From Temnopleurus reevesii (Eukaryota; Echinodermata; Echinoidea; Temnopleuroida; Temnopleuridae): DNA of 10,765 nucleotides. This document shows, one piece after another, positions 1 through 8,100 of the stretch. A program made the translations under genes and the position numbers. Where the stretch lies: assembly GCA_036244855.1 (NCBI GenBank), contig BQKZ01006361.1, forward strand, positions 15,711 through 26,475, given 5' to 3'. The notes under the pieces are model-generated. The model was not told the origin of the DNA. It was given only the letters and a program-made list of their open reading frames with translations, and ran no database searches. The stretch's first letter is position 1, and each line of letters opens with the position of its first letter.

Positions 1-185
1 GACTCTCGCCTTTCAACCAGAGGGTCGTAGGTTCGAATCCCACCAATGGCGTTAATTTCCATCAGCAAGAAATTTATCCACAATGTGCTGTACTCGACCC
101 AGGTGAGGTATATTGGGGATGGCAGGAAGAAATTCCTGGTAATGCGGAGCTAGAGCTGCCAGCTAGAGCCGGGTATTAGTGAGAG
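1..185 (+). repeat. tRNA-derived SINE, 5' end cut by the window edge
   Basis: GGTTCGAATCC at 30-40 is a perfect RNA polymerase III B box, set in a T-arm-like context (GGGTCGTAGGTTCGAATCCC). The sequence then runs into a non-tRNA body (CGACCCAGGTGAGGTA, then GGCAGGAAGAAATTCCTGG), of the kind seen in SINEs of marine invertebrates. The A box would lie before base 1. The cloverleaf cannot be completed and the sequence past about base 55 is unlike a tRNA, so this is not a functional tRNA gene. The 3' limit is approximate. It lies in the SURF2 intron upstream of exon A. Confidence 0.7.
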
Positions 186-995
186 TATATCACCAGACAT
201 GCATACCTCTACAAACAGCATTCTGAATCCAGCACAATAGAAAGACAATCAAAGTTACAAAATGAAAAGTCCTGTATTGTAAAATGATACAAAATGTGTT
301 ATTCACACATTTATAGAGAAATGAAAGCAAAGGGAAATATCAAATTTATGAGACCTGAATCATAATTTAAGTCAGCACTTGATGAATCCTTGATAGTGCA
401 CTGTCAAAATTTATGCCTCCGCTATCAGTCGATCAGAAAGATATAACGCCTCACACCAAGAGATGAGAAATCATACAATATTTTGAGTGATATTTACCAG
501 TTCTTGGAACATATATGCCCTTTGTTTGACCCCCTGACCTCCAATCAAATCAATTTATGCTCATACATACTGTATGAGCTGAAATTTTCAAGGTGGTTTT
601 CTTTTCGCTGATTTCCCGGGTTTGGCCTCGCGAAAATTTGAACTCGGTATGATGCACATTTATATGTGTACAAACACTGTCAAAAAACTCCATGACTTTT
701 GACTATTGACTCTTGAACCGAAAATCTTATCAGTTCATCCTCACATGCCTATACCTATGGAGCTAGGTTTGGTAGAAACTTGTTATCATGTTCTGGCGTT
801 ATCACAGTAACAAGCTATTCTTGCTTGCGCCCTAAATTCTTCAATGCCAAAGATTTTGTTCAGCAAATTCTTCTCTAAAATGTCTATACATTTATGTAAA
901 CCCATTCCTGAATTCACATATTAATTTCATTGTACTCAATTACATTTTGAAAACATCCTTGATGCCAAATATTCGTCTTCTTTTGCTCAAATCAG
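186..995. other. Upstream SURF2 intron, no further gene seen
   Basis: AT-rich sequence with no recognisable earlier SURF2 exon. I looked for the family's amino-terminal cysteine and GKKY-type motifs next to splice sites and saw none. The only local structure noted is a perfect hairpin at 559-579: a 9-bp stem GCTCATACA/TGTATGAGC with a 3-base loop. Confidence 0.5.
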
Positions 996-1099
996 GAATC
1001 AACTGTTCTGCACATTAACTGTTCGTCACATCAATCGAGTTCCAGCTCATGTAGAGAGGCATGTCAATGGAAGAAGGTTCAAGAAAGCACTGGAAAAAT
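996..1099 (+). CDS. SURF2: SURF2 exon A (conserved core)
   Basis: The acceptor is a pyrimidine-rich stretch ending ATCAG at 991-995, and the donor is GTAAGT at 1100-1105. The exon has 104 bases: one base finishing a split codon, 34 full codons and one base (T) left over. The peptide begins NQLFCTLTVRHINRV and ends GRRFKKALEK. It is rich in Arg, His and Lys and corresponds to the strongest conserved block of SURF2 proteins (LFC, RHIN, GRR, ALxKY). The leftover T joins AC at the start of exon B to give the Tyr of YEEC, which supports both splice sites. The exon is too short to stand out as an open reading frame and was found from its motif and splice signals. Confidence 0.9.
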
Positions 1100-4000
1100 G
1101 TAAGTTAAGCAAAATAAAAACTGTTTGGATGCCCTCAACTGACCGACCTGATAATGGACGGACAATAATTCTGTTTTTAAGCACTCATATTAAAAGATCA
1201 CAGCAAAATTATAAATAAATTTGTTCAGAGCTGCCAAGTCTCCCTGATTTAGCAGGAGACTCCCTGAAGATAAGCTGATTTTTTAGTGAGAAATGTCAGA
1301 TTTTCAGCAATCTCCCTGATTCACGCATTGATTTCCTCCATTGGATTCTGTGTTAAAGAGAAAGATCTCTCTGATTTCATGGTAAAATCTCCCCGAAATG
1401 TGAATTTTCAGGTTGGCTGCTCTGCAGTTGTTGAATGCAACCTGAAAATCATTTTTAGCTGATCTTTGACTTTTCACTCCTTTCCAAGTCTTATTTTTTT
1501 ATATGAGTGATGATTTTTTTTTTTTTTTAATTATAAAAATTGATTTTTTACGACCAACCAATGCTTTTTGAGGACATCCAAACACTTTTTCTTTGTGTGT
1601 GTGTGTGTGTGGTGGGGGGGGGGGGACCTTTTTAGGAGCGATTATACTTTGAATAGTGGTGAGCAATGCTTATGATAAGAGCATAACATCAGCAGATCCA
1701 TTGTACTGGATGCATGGGAATTTTGTTTTAAGGGGGAGATAGGCCATATTTTTGGCTTTTAAATTTGTTCAAGAATCAATGTGTTTATTGTTTATTTCTG
1801 CTACATGGCGATAGTGATATGCATATTGATAAATGCACTTGTAAAGAAAGTTTGAATTGATCTATTAGGCATTATACATCTATTACAGTAACTTCAATGA
1901 GCACTTCTGAAAATTTAGCTATTGATCTCAACACAAAGTACCTCAACATTTTTGGCTACATTCTAGATCCTTCCTCAGTGATGTTCCGATGTGATCTTCT
2001 TGACAAACCAATTGATCATAGGCCAGTAGTCATTTTGAAGATTTTATTAGCTGCATTCACACAGCTACGATTTTTCGCGTCGCAGTAAGGAAAATTGCGA
2101 CTCAGCAAAAAATTGTGGCTGTGTGTATGATGGGTTCACATTAATTTGTATACTTTTTTCTAAAGCATTTATGGATCGTGGTACTTAGCAAAATATATCT
2201 TGTAAAATACAAAATTATTTTCTAAAATACTGGCTTGAAATGAAACTAGATATTTTAGGCTTCAAATATTTCCAAAATAAAATTAAGCCACAAAAGAATC
2301 ACAGAGATATCGCGATATCAAAATTCGATTGACGAAACGATCGCATCGCTCCATGCTGGAAAATGGCGAGAATTGTCAACAAAATGTGTCATATTAATTC
2401 GTAGGCTCCGTTTTGAACAAGATTTACCATAAAATTGTTTCCATCTAAGATGCAAAATTTACAGTAGCTTGACGGTTATTAACTAATGGTAATGATGCTG
2501 ACTCGCAATTCGTCGCGACAGGAAAAATCACGGCTGAGTGATTGCAGCTATTGCCGCAACCCCTTCCCCATTTTATTTCTTTTAGCACCCCAAATTTTAC
2601 TTTAAAAAAATGATTGAAATGAATATTCAAACAATGACTGAACAATAGTAAGGATCATATGTGTATGAAACAAAAGAAAGGGAGTTGAAAAATCGCATGG
2701 AAACTGGGGATATCGAGTGTGGCAATTTCTGTCTCGACAGCACAAAGTCTAACATAACAGAATTTTGATCTGACATTGGTCCGCAACAAGACTCATACTT
2801 ATGACTGGCTAGACTGATTTTGATGAAATAAAAAAGTTCATCTATTTAGAAATAATCCTTCTGAATATAGACCGACAAATAAACTGACTACTAGAATCTG
2901 GTAGTGACTGCATAAAGTTTATGGGAACTACAGATTTCAGAAATCAATGGCCTGTATTCCGATAGCGAGGTTTAACTAAACCCAGGTCTAAGTCATTATT
3001 ATTTAGACCATTGGTTTAACTTTTGAATAGCCTGGGTCTAAATAACAATGGCTTAGTCCCGGGTTAAGTTAAACCTCACTATCAAAATACGGGCCATAGG
3101 GTTTATATGGTCAGTTGCCAGGCATGTATTTTGTGGAACACTTCATATTATGTTATAGTATAATTACTGAATATTAAAGAGCTTGGACCAGCACATTGAC
3201 CTTCCCTTTTCTTGAGCTTATTTGAGATTTATTTTATATCTTTTTGCAGACGAAGAATGCCAGAAGCTTGGGATAAAGTTCAAACCATTAGCAAAAAGCA
3301 GAAAGAAGGATGAGGACCCGGATTCTGATGAGGTGAAGAAGTACAGCCGCTATGCGACCAGCGATACGAGCGAATCGGAAGCGGAGTCGGAAGATAGCAT
3401 GAGTGATCTCTATCCTCGTAAGTCATTCATTCCATTTCCATTGAATGCAATATTATAATTTTATCACAAAATTATTCAAAATTATGTCATAAAATCTTCT
3501 CTGTACAAATTATCATTTATGACTTGATTATGTTTTGAATTTGTTTTGTACATTTCCTTGATTTGTTGAAAAATAGCAATTGTGTTGTTTTATCTCGTTT
3601 TGTATATAATATACATGTATCATTCATATGGAGATGAAAAATGAAAGTTGAATTGAATTGAATTAAATTGAATTCCATTTACCCAACATATTCTAGTTTA
3701 CAGTGAGCACTCCGCGTCTTTATAGGCCCTTCATAACCAGGGGGGGCCGAGCACCACCTCTCCCATGATGAAAATTATTGGGCCCGATCCAAAAGTCCTC
3801 AAAAGGTGATGGGGCGGAAATTTTTATCTATTTTCTTCTTTAATGACAGCAGTGGATCTAACCTAAATTTTAGTCTAACTTTATAGAGTGAAGTCCAAGG
3901 AACAATTACACACAAAAAATTAGCATTATGAAAGTTGGTTGCTACGGTAACACGGTTTTAATAACGGTGACGGGACGGAATTTGATAAAATGCCAAAATT

Positions 4001-7000
4001 CTGAGCAACAAATTCAAAGTGATATTCTATCAAAGTTAAAAGAAATGATTTATCAAGACATTATATGTATCAAAGCTATATCCCTTGAGATCACAATCCA
4101 CCATTGACCTAAACTTTTAGCCAAATGGTTACGGAAATATTTGAGATTTACGAAACGCATGTCTGGTGACGGGACGGAAAGTGATGAGACGGAAATTTTT
4201 AACCATGTATAAAACGAATGGTGATTTTTAAAAATTTCATTTTTTAAGGTTTTTCCTATAAGAAGAGAATTACAGAGCTGTGTTTAAATGTCAGTAACAA
4301 CTAAAATTTAGTTATAGAGTGTTGTCATATCTAATTGTATCTTAAAATATTTTATCTGCTGATGTATTGAATATTTAAGATTTTCTAGCATCAAAACCTA
4401 CATATTTGAGATCTCATGGCACATACATTGACTATATTTTGAAAATGTTGAAACTTATTATAAAATTTTGTTTCATATATCATGTGAAAACACCTTAAAT
4501 GTTATTGCTCATTTGAATATTGGTTTTGTAGACACCCTCCTTATAGAAAAAATGTAAACTGCACAAAATTTTACACATGTGGGACTGGGCTAAATTCCGT
4601 CCTGTCACCCTTAAATTCCGTCCCGTCACCCATAATTGGAGAACAAGTGACGGGACGGAAAACACGTTGGGAACCTCCCATTTCTACACAAGGATAATTA
4701 TTTCAAATTTAATGGATTATTTGTGTTTGGGCACTTATTCATTGAATGTTAAAAAAAGTTTCAGCTCACAATTTTATCTGAATATTACAAAAATTAAACT
4801 TTATCATATCAAAGTGCTAAAAATGAATATTTTTTACCCCAAAAAAGTCATTTTTTGAAAATTTGTGGAAATTTTCTCAAAATTGGATTTTACATTATTG
4901 TTAGATTAGAATTACTTCACAAATTACCATGATTTATTTTTTTGAAAATAATTCAGCATTATGAGCAGTGAGAAACAGATGAAAAAATTCCGTCCCATCA
5001 CCTTAATGAGGGTGCTTTTGAAGTTCAGATGCCAATTTACGCAAGATTAAACAAAGAGGCACTGGGACCAATTGATATGAATTCATAGAATATAGACTTT
5101 GGGCATTCCAATAATGCATAAATGTCAGATTAAAAATCACTTTGAAAAATCAAGTCCTAGGTTGACCTACTTTTGGATCGAGCCCTATTCTAACTTTGAT
5201 CTAGAATCAATTGACTGTTAAGGATAATGATATATTCAATTACTTTGTGAGCTGGAGAAAAAATATTCACATAATATATAATACAGCCATCTTCTAGATG
5301 ATGACCGTACATGGCTTGTATTGCAAACTTTGGTAGCATGACTAGTACCACCAAATTTGAAGACTAGTGTCGTGTTGATGCAATTATTTCAGTTCAGTTG
5401 AGCTTTGATTAATTAATAGTCCGAAGGTTCTCCACCATGTCGTGTTGGGATCGGATTAATTAAGGGAGCAACTTAATACCATGCTCACTTGGTAGCGAAG
5501 AGGTACAACACATATGAAATGATGAACTCAATAGCACTGGAATTAAAGTTCAATATTTTATTCAGCAGCAAACTCAGAACAAGTCATTTAACAGTGTTGA
5601 GATTGAAGAGTAATTTATCTTGGGTTGAAATTATGCTGGGTAGAAGTTAAGTTTGTCCGTCCGAATGTCTCTCAGTCTTGTCTGTTCTTTTTGGTCAAAA
5701 TCGCTTCTCCTTATATAGAGGGAACTTTGGCTTCAAGACCTTGGCAGTGTGTTGAGTCATCTCAACAGCTGACCATTCAACTCTCTACGTCATAAACTTT
5801 CTCCGCAGTGAGGGTTTGGTCAAGGCCTTTTTCGTACTGGTCCTATTGTACTCCTTGTCTGGGTGAAACCATAAAATTACTATTATTGGGAATTGGGGTG
5901 TACGTCATATACTTAAGTGGAATTGAATCTTGTAAACATTTCATGAGAAGTATGACATCATTAACTTCCTTTTGTAATTATGATAAAATTATTGATTACA
6001 TATTGATTACTAAAAGAATATGTGATATTATGAGAATCATCACATAACACTAGTTACATCTTATCCGGTTATTTTGTAATGTTTCAGTAAATGCTACAAG
6101 GAAAGGCCAGTCTTTCACTTTCTAGAAATGTGAGCAGGTTTCCTTTTTCTTTCGTTTGGAAACGCTACCTAAGACCCAATATATTTCATGTGAAGTGCAG
6201 ACCTCATTTGCAACACCTTCGAAATTTGGGCTTCTTTGTAGAAGCTCATCATCGCATAATGAACACTGCACTCGGCTCCCGCATCCGAAGGATTAGTTGC
6301 CACCTCAGCCAAATCTAATCTATCCCATCAATTTTTACCCGTCTCTTTTAATACAGGAGAAGAATTTGAGAGGTTACAGGGAGGAATGGAGGAAAAAGAG
6401 GAAGAAGAGAGCAAAGATGGGAATGATGAAAGTGATTCTGACTTTGATCAAGAATCCATGGACTGTGAAACATCCACAGCCAAGAATGAAGCCGTCCCTA
6501 CATCGAGCAACCAATCAAAAAGAAAGGTAGGAGTCAATTTACTTCTTTTTTTTTTTTAAATATTTCCTTGTACCTAAGTTTTGGCATGAAAATTCAATAT
6601 CCTGCAAAGCCCAAATAAGTTTTGGTAAAGAATTGAAAATGTGAGATTAAGAGGATGTTTATCATGATATATATGTCTTACAGAAATTGTGCGACCAAAG
6701 CATAATTTTTTTACGAACTGATTCATTTTGAAAAATTGAATTTGACTGTTAAATCGTATTCAACACCCTCTCTTGGTAAAATCAATATATTGTTTGTTAT
6801 CGGGCATATCCAAGGTTATTTCCGAGATTTGACAACAAGAATAATTAAGAATTATACACAAAACTTATAGCTAAATAACCTATAGATAAAATATACGAGA
6901 AATACACCCAAAACACGAGAAGTGAGACAATTTTACCAATGAGAAGAAATATTTTCTTATTTTTTTATCATCATTGTTCACAAGTGTTTGAAGAGAAAAT

Positions 7001-7470
7001 TTTGATAGATTAATGGTCACAAAATTAGGGAAAATCTAACCGAAGCAAAAATTCCATCCTACCAGTGTATTGAAAATGCCAGGTAGTGTAGTGATTTCAC
7101 ACAAATTGTGAAAAGCATGTGGTAATGAAAAAGCCCAATTTCAGATAGCGTGCATCATTTAAATTTCCATAAATTTGGATTCTTGCTATAATTCAGTATC
7201 TTAGGGTATAATCAATATTAAGGTTGTTACATTATACAGAAATGGATCTTGGTTTAAATTCTATTTCAGTAAAAACTGATCTTTGGATCAGCAATAATTT
7301 CCATAGGGTTAAATTATTACTGGCCCTTTTTTTTTTTTTTTTGCATTTTACAGAACCAATGGAAGGCAGGAGGTAGGAAAAAGTTCTCTAAAACTCAAAC
7401 CACTCAGAAATCTCAGAATGGAGTCCGCGGAAAGAAAGTAAAGAAGAGACAAAGAACAGAAACGACATAA
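996..7470 (+). CDS. SURF2: SURF2 (surfeit locus protein 2), spliced 3' part of the coding sequence, partial at the 5' end
   Basis: Joined from exons 996-1099, 3250-3417, 6357-6526 and 7354-7470. The first base completes a codon begun in an upstream exon outside the window, and the spliced frame stays open to TAA. It encodes 185 residues. Residues 3-35 resemble the conserved SURF2 core (LFC.LT.RHIN..P.HV.RH..GRR), followed by YEECQK.G across the first splice and SEDSMSDLYP at the end of exon B. These match vertebrate SURF2 in the same order and spacing. The tail is acidic (exon C) and then lysine-rich (exon D), also as in the family. Human SURF2 has about 256 residues, so roughly 75-80 amino-terminal residues should be encoded upstream. 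Human SURF2 is nuclear/nucleolar and has been reported to bind free 5S ribonucleoprotein and affect the nucleolar stress (p53/MDM2) response. A similar role here is inference. Introns of 2150, 2939 and 827 bp are loaded with transposon remnants. The assignment comes from remembered family sequence, not a search. Confidence 0.9.
1226..1424. mobile_element. hAT-like MITE, 199 bp
   Basis: Short inverted ends CAGAGCTGCCAA (1226-1237) and, on the other strand, CAGAGCAGCCAA (from 1424 inward) differ at one position. The flanks AATTTGTT (1218-1225) and CAGTTGTT (1425-1432) agree at 6 of 8 positions, as expected for an aged 8-bp target duplication of the hAT superfamily. TCTCCCTGATT-like blocks recur inside (about 1240, 1310 and 1367). 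No coding capacity. It sits in the intron between exons A and B. Confidence 0.6.
1594..1625. repeat. (TG)n microsatellite plus poly-G run
   Basis: About nine TG units (1594-1611) run into GGT and then twelve G (1614-1625). A T-rich stretch precedes it at about 1514-1528. Simple-sequence repeat, likely length-polymorphic. Confidence 0.9.
2048..2550. mobile_element. TA-flanked inverted-repeat element, about 500 bp
   Basis: The left end (TAGCTGCATTCACACAGC) and the reverse complement of the right end (TAGCTGCAATCACTCAGC) match closely. They continue through GATTTTTC, GTCGC and AATTGCGA.TCAGCA for roughly 55-65 bp with a small gap. TA at 2048-2049 and 2549-2550 may be the target duplication, which would suit a Tc1/mariner-type element. 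No transposase is encoded, so this is a non-autonomous remnant. The superfamily is inference. Confidence 0.65.
2947..3097. mobile_element. 151-bp near-perfect palindromic MITE
   Basis: Almost the whole segment is one inverted repeat. The left arm (GGCCTGTATTCCGATAGCGA, then GGTTTAACTAAACCC, then AGGTCTAAG) returns in reverse complement from 3095 inward with scattered mismatches. The sub-block GGTTTAACTAAACC is itself nearly palindromic, so nested hairpins are possible. AT flanks both ends (2947-2948, 3096-3097) and could be a 2-bp target duplication, as known for ISL2EU-type elements. No ORF. Confidence 0.75.
3250..3417 (+). CDS. SURF2: SURF2 exon B (YEEC block and acidic SDLYP signature)
   Basis: The acceptor is TTTTTGCAG at 3241-3249 and the donor GTAAGT at 3418-3423. 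The exon supplies two bases of the shared Tyr codon, 55 full codons and one base (C) of the next split codon. The peptide starts EECQKLGIKFKPLAKSRKK and turns acidic and serine-rich (TSDTSESEAESEDS). It ends MSDLYP, close to the vertebrate SURF2 signature DDSMTDLYP. The many Ser residues next to Glu/Asp are typical casein kinase 2-type sites (inference). GC content is clearly higher than in the flanking introns. An in-frame ATG at 3222 lies in the intron and is not a start. Confidence 0.92.
3648..3674. repeat. Short (GAATT)n tandem repeat
   Basis: About five imperfect GAATT/AAATT units lie in the intron between exons B and C. Minor simple-sequence repeat. Confidence 0.6.
3780..5185. mobile_element. 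Non-autonomous DNA transposon, 1.4 kb, with eight GTGACGGGACGGAA-like motifs
   Basis: The terminal inverted repeats are GGGCCCGATCCAAAAGT (3780-3796) and, on the other strand, GGGCTCGATCCAAAAGT (5185 back to 5169), differing at one of 17 bases. TATT flanks both ends (3776-3779 and 5186-5189), a candidate 4-bp target duplication. Inside, a 14-15 base motif near GGTGACGGGACGGAA occurs eight times. Five copies are on + (3805-3819, 3966-3980, 4165-4179, 4181-4194, 4647-4660) and three on - (4595-4609, 4616-4630, 4988-5002). The outermost pair forms an inner inverted repeat (3803-3819 against 4988-5004, 16 of 17). The rest is AT-rich without a credible protein. Repeated short motifs near the ends are typical of transposase-binding sites. 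Superfamily is not assigned. Confidence 0.7.
5368..6049 (-). mobile_element. LTR-retrotransposon remnant on the minus strand (LTR plus short leader)
   Basis: CTAG flanks the segment (5364-5367, 6050-6053). Read on the minus strand, the LTR runs from 6049 to 5438. It begins TGTTATGTGATG and ends CCCAACACGACA, with TG...CA ends. It has a TATA box (TATATAA, 5711-5717) and, about 150 bases later, AATAAA (5557-5562), which is the U3-R order expected. Directly after it comes TGGTGGAGAACC (5437-5426), placed like a primer-binding site. After a short leader the last ten LTR bases (CAACACGACA, 5377-5368) appear again. This looks like a copy reduced by internal deletion. No gag or pol is present. The family is not assigned. 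Confidence 0.65.
5711..5717 (-). promoter_or_regulatory. TATA box of the minus-strand LTR
   Basis: TATATAA followed by GGAGAAG on the minus strand, upstream of the LTR's AATAAA (5557-5562). It would drive transcription antisense to SURF2. Whether it is active is unknown. Confidence 0.45.
6054..6356. other. Intron segment before exon C, unclassified
   Basis: Between the LTR remnant and exon C. The part at about 6170-6320 is less AT-rich than the surrounding intron. A minus-strand frame of 52 codons is open from 6327 down to a TAG at 6169-6171, and the opposite strand is open too. I recognise no protein family in either. It may be an old transposon fragment. Confidence 0.35.
6357..6526 (+). 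CDS. SURF2: SURF2 exon C (acidic linker)
   Basis: The acceptor is CTCTTTTAATACAG ending at 6356 and the donor GTAGGA starts at 6527. GA at 6357-6358 joins the C of exon B to make CGA (Arg). Then follow 56 full codons ending on AAG in phase 0. The peptide is strongly acidic: it begins EEFERLQGGMEEKEEEESKD, passes through DESDSDFDQESMD, and ends NQSKRK. It shows no fold and is probably disordered. Vertebrate SURF2 has an acidic stretch at the same place but little residue identity, so this part rests on phase agreement and composition. A different frame across this stretch is also open, but it does not join exon B in phase. Confidence 0.83.
6527..7353. other. SURF2: Last SURF2 intron, no element recognised
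   Basis: AT-rich, with long A/T runs and the poly-T tract of the exon D acceptor at 7327-7342. No inverted-repeat element or additional exon was seen. Confidence 0.6.
7354..7470 (+). CDS. SURF2: SURF2 exon D (lysine-rich carboxy tail and stop)
   Basis: The acceptor is a run of 16 T (7327-7342) followed by GCATTTTACAG, ending at 7353. Exon C ends in phase 0, and this exon gives 38 codons plus TAA. The peptide begins NQWKAGGRKKFSKTQTTQKS and ends GKKVKKRQRTETT. The clusters GRKK and GKKVKKRQR look like nuclear or nucleolar localisation signals. Vertebrate SURF2 also ends in a basic tail (RGKK, LKKKFK) of similar length. This and the in-phase splice make the terminal exon secure, although residue identity is low. 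Confidence 0.85.
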   Translation, partial: NQWKAGGRKKFSKTQTTQKSQNGVRGKKVKKRQRTETT

Positions 7471-7790
7471 TTTTCCTCAAGTTTATTTTTATTTTTAATT
7501 CCAACAGGTCTATACATTTATTCGCCAAAACAATGTTTAACATTCTTACAGATTACATTATCCCAGAATATGCAATTTTGATGTGTTTGTATAAAATATA
7601 AGTAAGCCTCAGCCTACCAAAGATAGTGCCAGAGGCATTTTGACCCCTAAAGCTCCGTACCTATCCAGGTCTGGACCTGGGTAAAAATGCAACACTGCAA
7701 GCTATGGTATGTGACAGAAGACTGGTCCATAATTCCGTTTGTTCTTTTGCAACACTCCTGAGAGACAATGGATTAAAGGAAACATTTATG
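7471..7790 (+). other. SURF2: Probable SURF2 3' untranslated region
   Basis: AT-rich sequence follows the stop. No AATAAA occurs in the first 600 bases. A perfect 7-bp inverted repeat (CCAGGTC, two-base loop, GACCTGG) lies at 7665-7680 and could form a short hairpin in the transcript. The end is placed shortly after the ATTAAA at 7772. If the weaker TATAAA at 7590 is used instead, the UTR would be about 140 bases. Confidence 0.5.
7772..7777 (+). terminator. Candidate poly(A) signal ATTAAA for SURF2
   Basis: ATTAAA is the commonest natural variant of AATAAA. It is followed 15-35 bases later by a GT-rich stretch (TGGTTGGGAATGGAGTGGT), as expected of a downstream cleavage element. The alternative TATAAA at 7590-7595 lacks a clear GT-rich element. 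Choice of site is inference. Confidence 0.45.
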
Positions 7791-7980
7791 GTTGGGAATG
7801 GAGTGGTATAAACATGTTTTTATTTTAATCATGCCAGAAATTCCCAAATTGAAATATTTTTTTTCCCAAAATAGATGGCTTTTACCGTCTATTGGAAAGT
7901 AGTGATACTGGGGTAAAGAAATAGCAATGAACAAGTGTAATGACCATTTATTACCATATTTCATGTATGTGTATATTTAT

Positions 7981-8100
7981 CAGGGCTCTACCTGTACTTT
8001 TTTTTTCCTGGTGGCCAGCCGGGCCACCTGAACTTGATTTTTTTTCAATTTTCAGGTGGCCAAATGGAATTTCATGTGGCCAAAATTCAGGTGGCCAAAA
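7981..8100. repeat. GTGGCC-rich repeat fragment starting CAGGGCTCTACCTG
   Basis: It begins CAGGGCTCTACCTGTAC and a T run. GGTGGCC (8010-8016) then faces GGCCACC (8022-8028) across a 5-base loop. Further copies follow at 8055-8061 (GGTGGCC), 8075-8081 (TGTGGCC) and 8090-8096 (GGTGGCC). The CAGGGCTC start resembles hAT-type transposon ends, but no matching right end was found, so it is probably truncated. Confidence 0.5.

Noticed and set aside
1..60. Functional tRNA gene
   Set aside because: Only the B-box half is present. The sequence after the T arm does not form an acceptor stem and continues as a SINE body.
186..995. Earlier SURF2 coding exons
   Set aside because: No stretch with flanking splice signals encodes anything like the SURF2 amino-terminal region.
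1897..2088. Open frame of 63 codons preceded by a TTACAG acceptor-like site
   Set aside because: It runs into the left end of the 2048-2550 element, shows no family resemblance and would break the in-phase junction of SURF2 exons A and B.
4577..4858. Open frame of 93 codons
   Set aside because: It lies wholly inside the 1.4-kb element. Its start translates the repeated CCGTC..GTCACC motif (KFRPVT twice) and the rest is AT-rich low complexity.
5808..6047. Open frame of 79 codons
   Set aside because: Located in the U3 part of the minus-strand LTR remnant, on the opposite strand, with no recognisable protein.
6297..6530. Open frame of 77 codons overlapping exon C
   Set aside because: It is in a different frame from the SURF2 junctions. 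The exon frame gives the acidic linker expected of the family.
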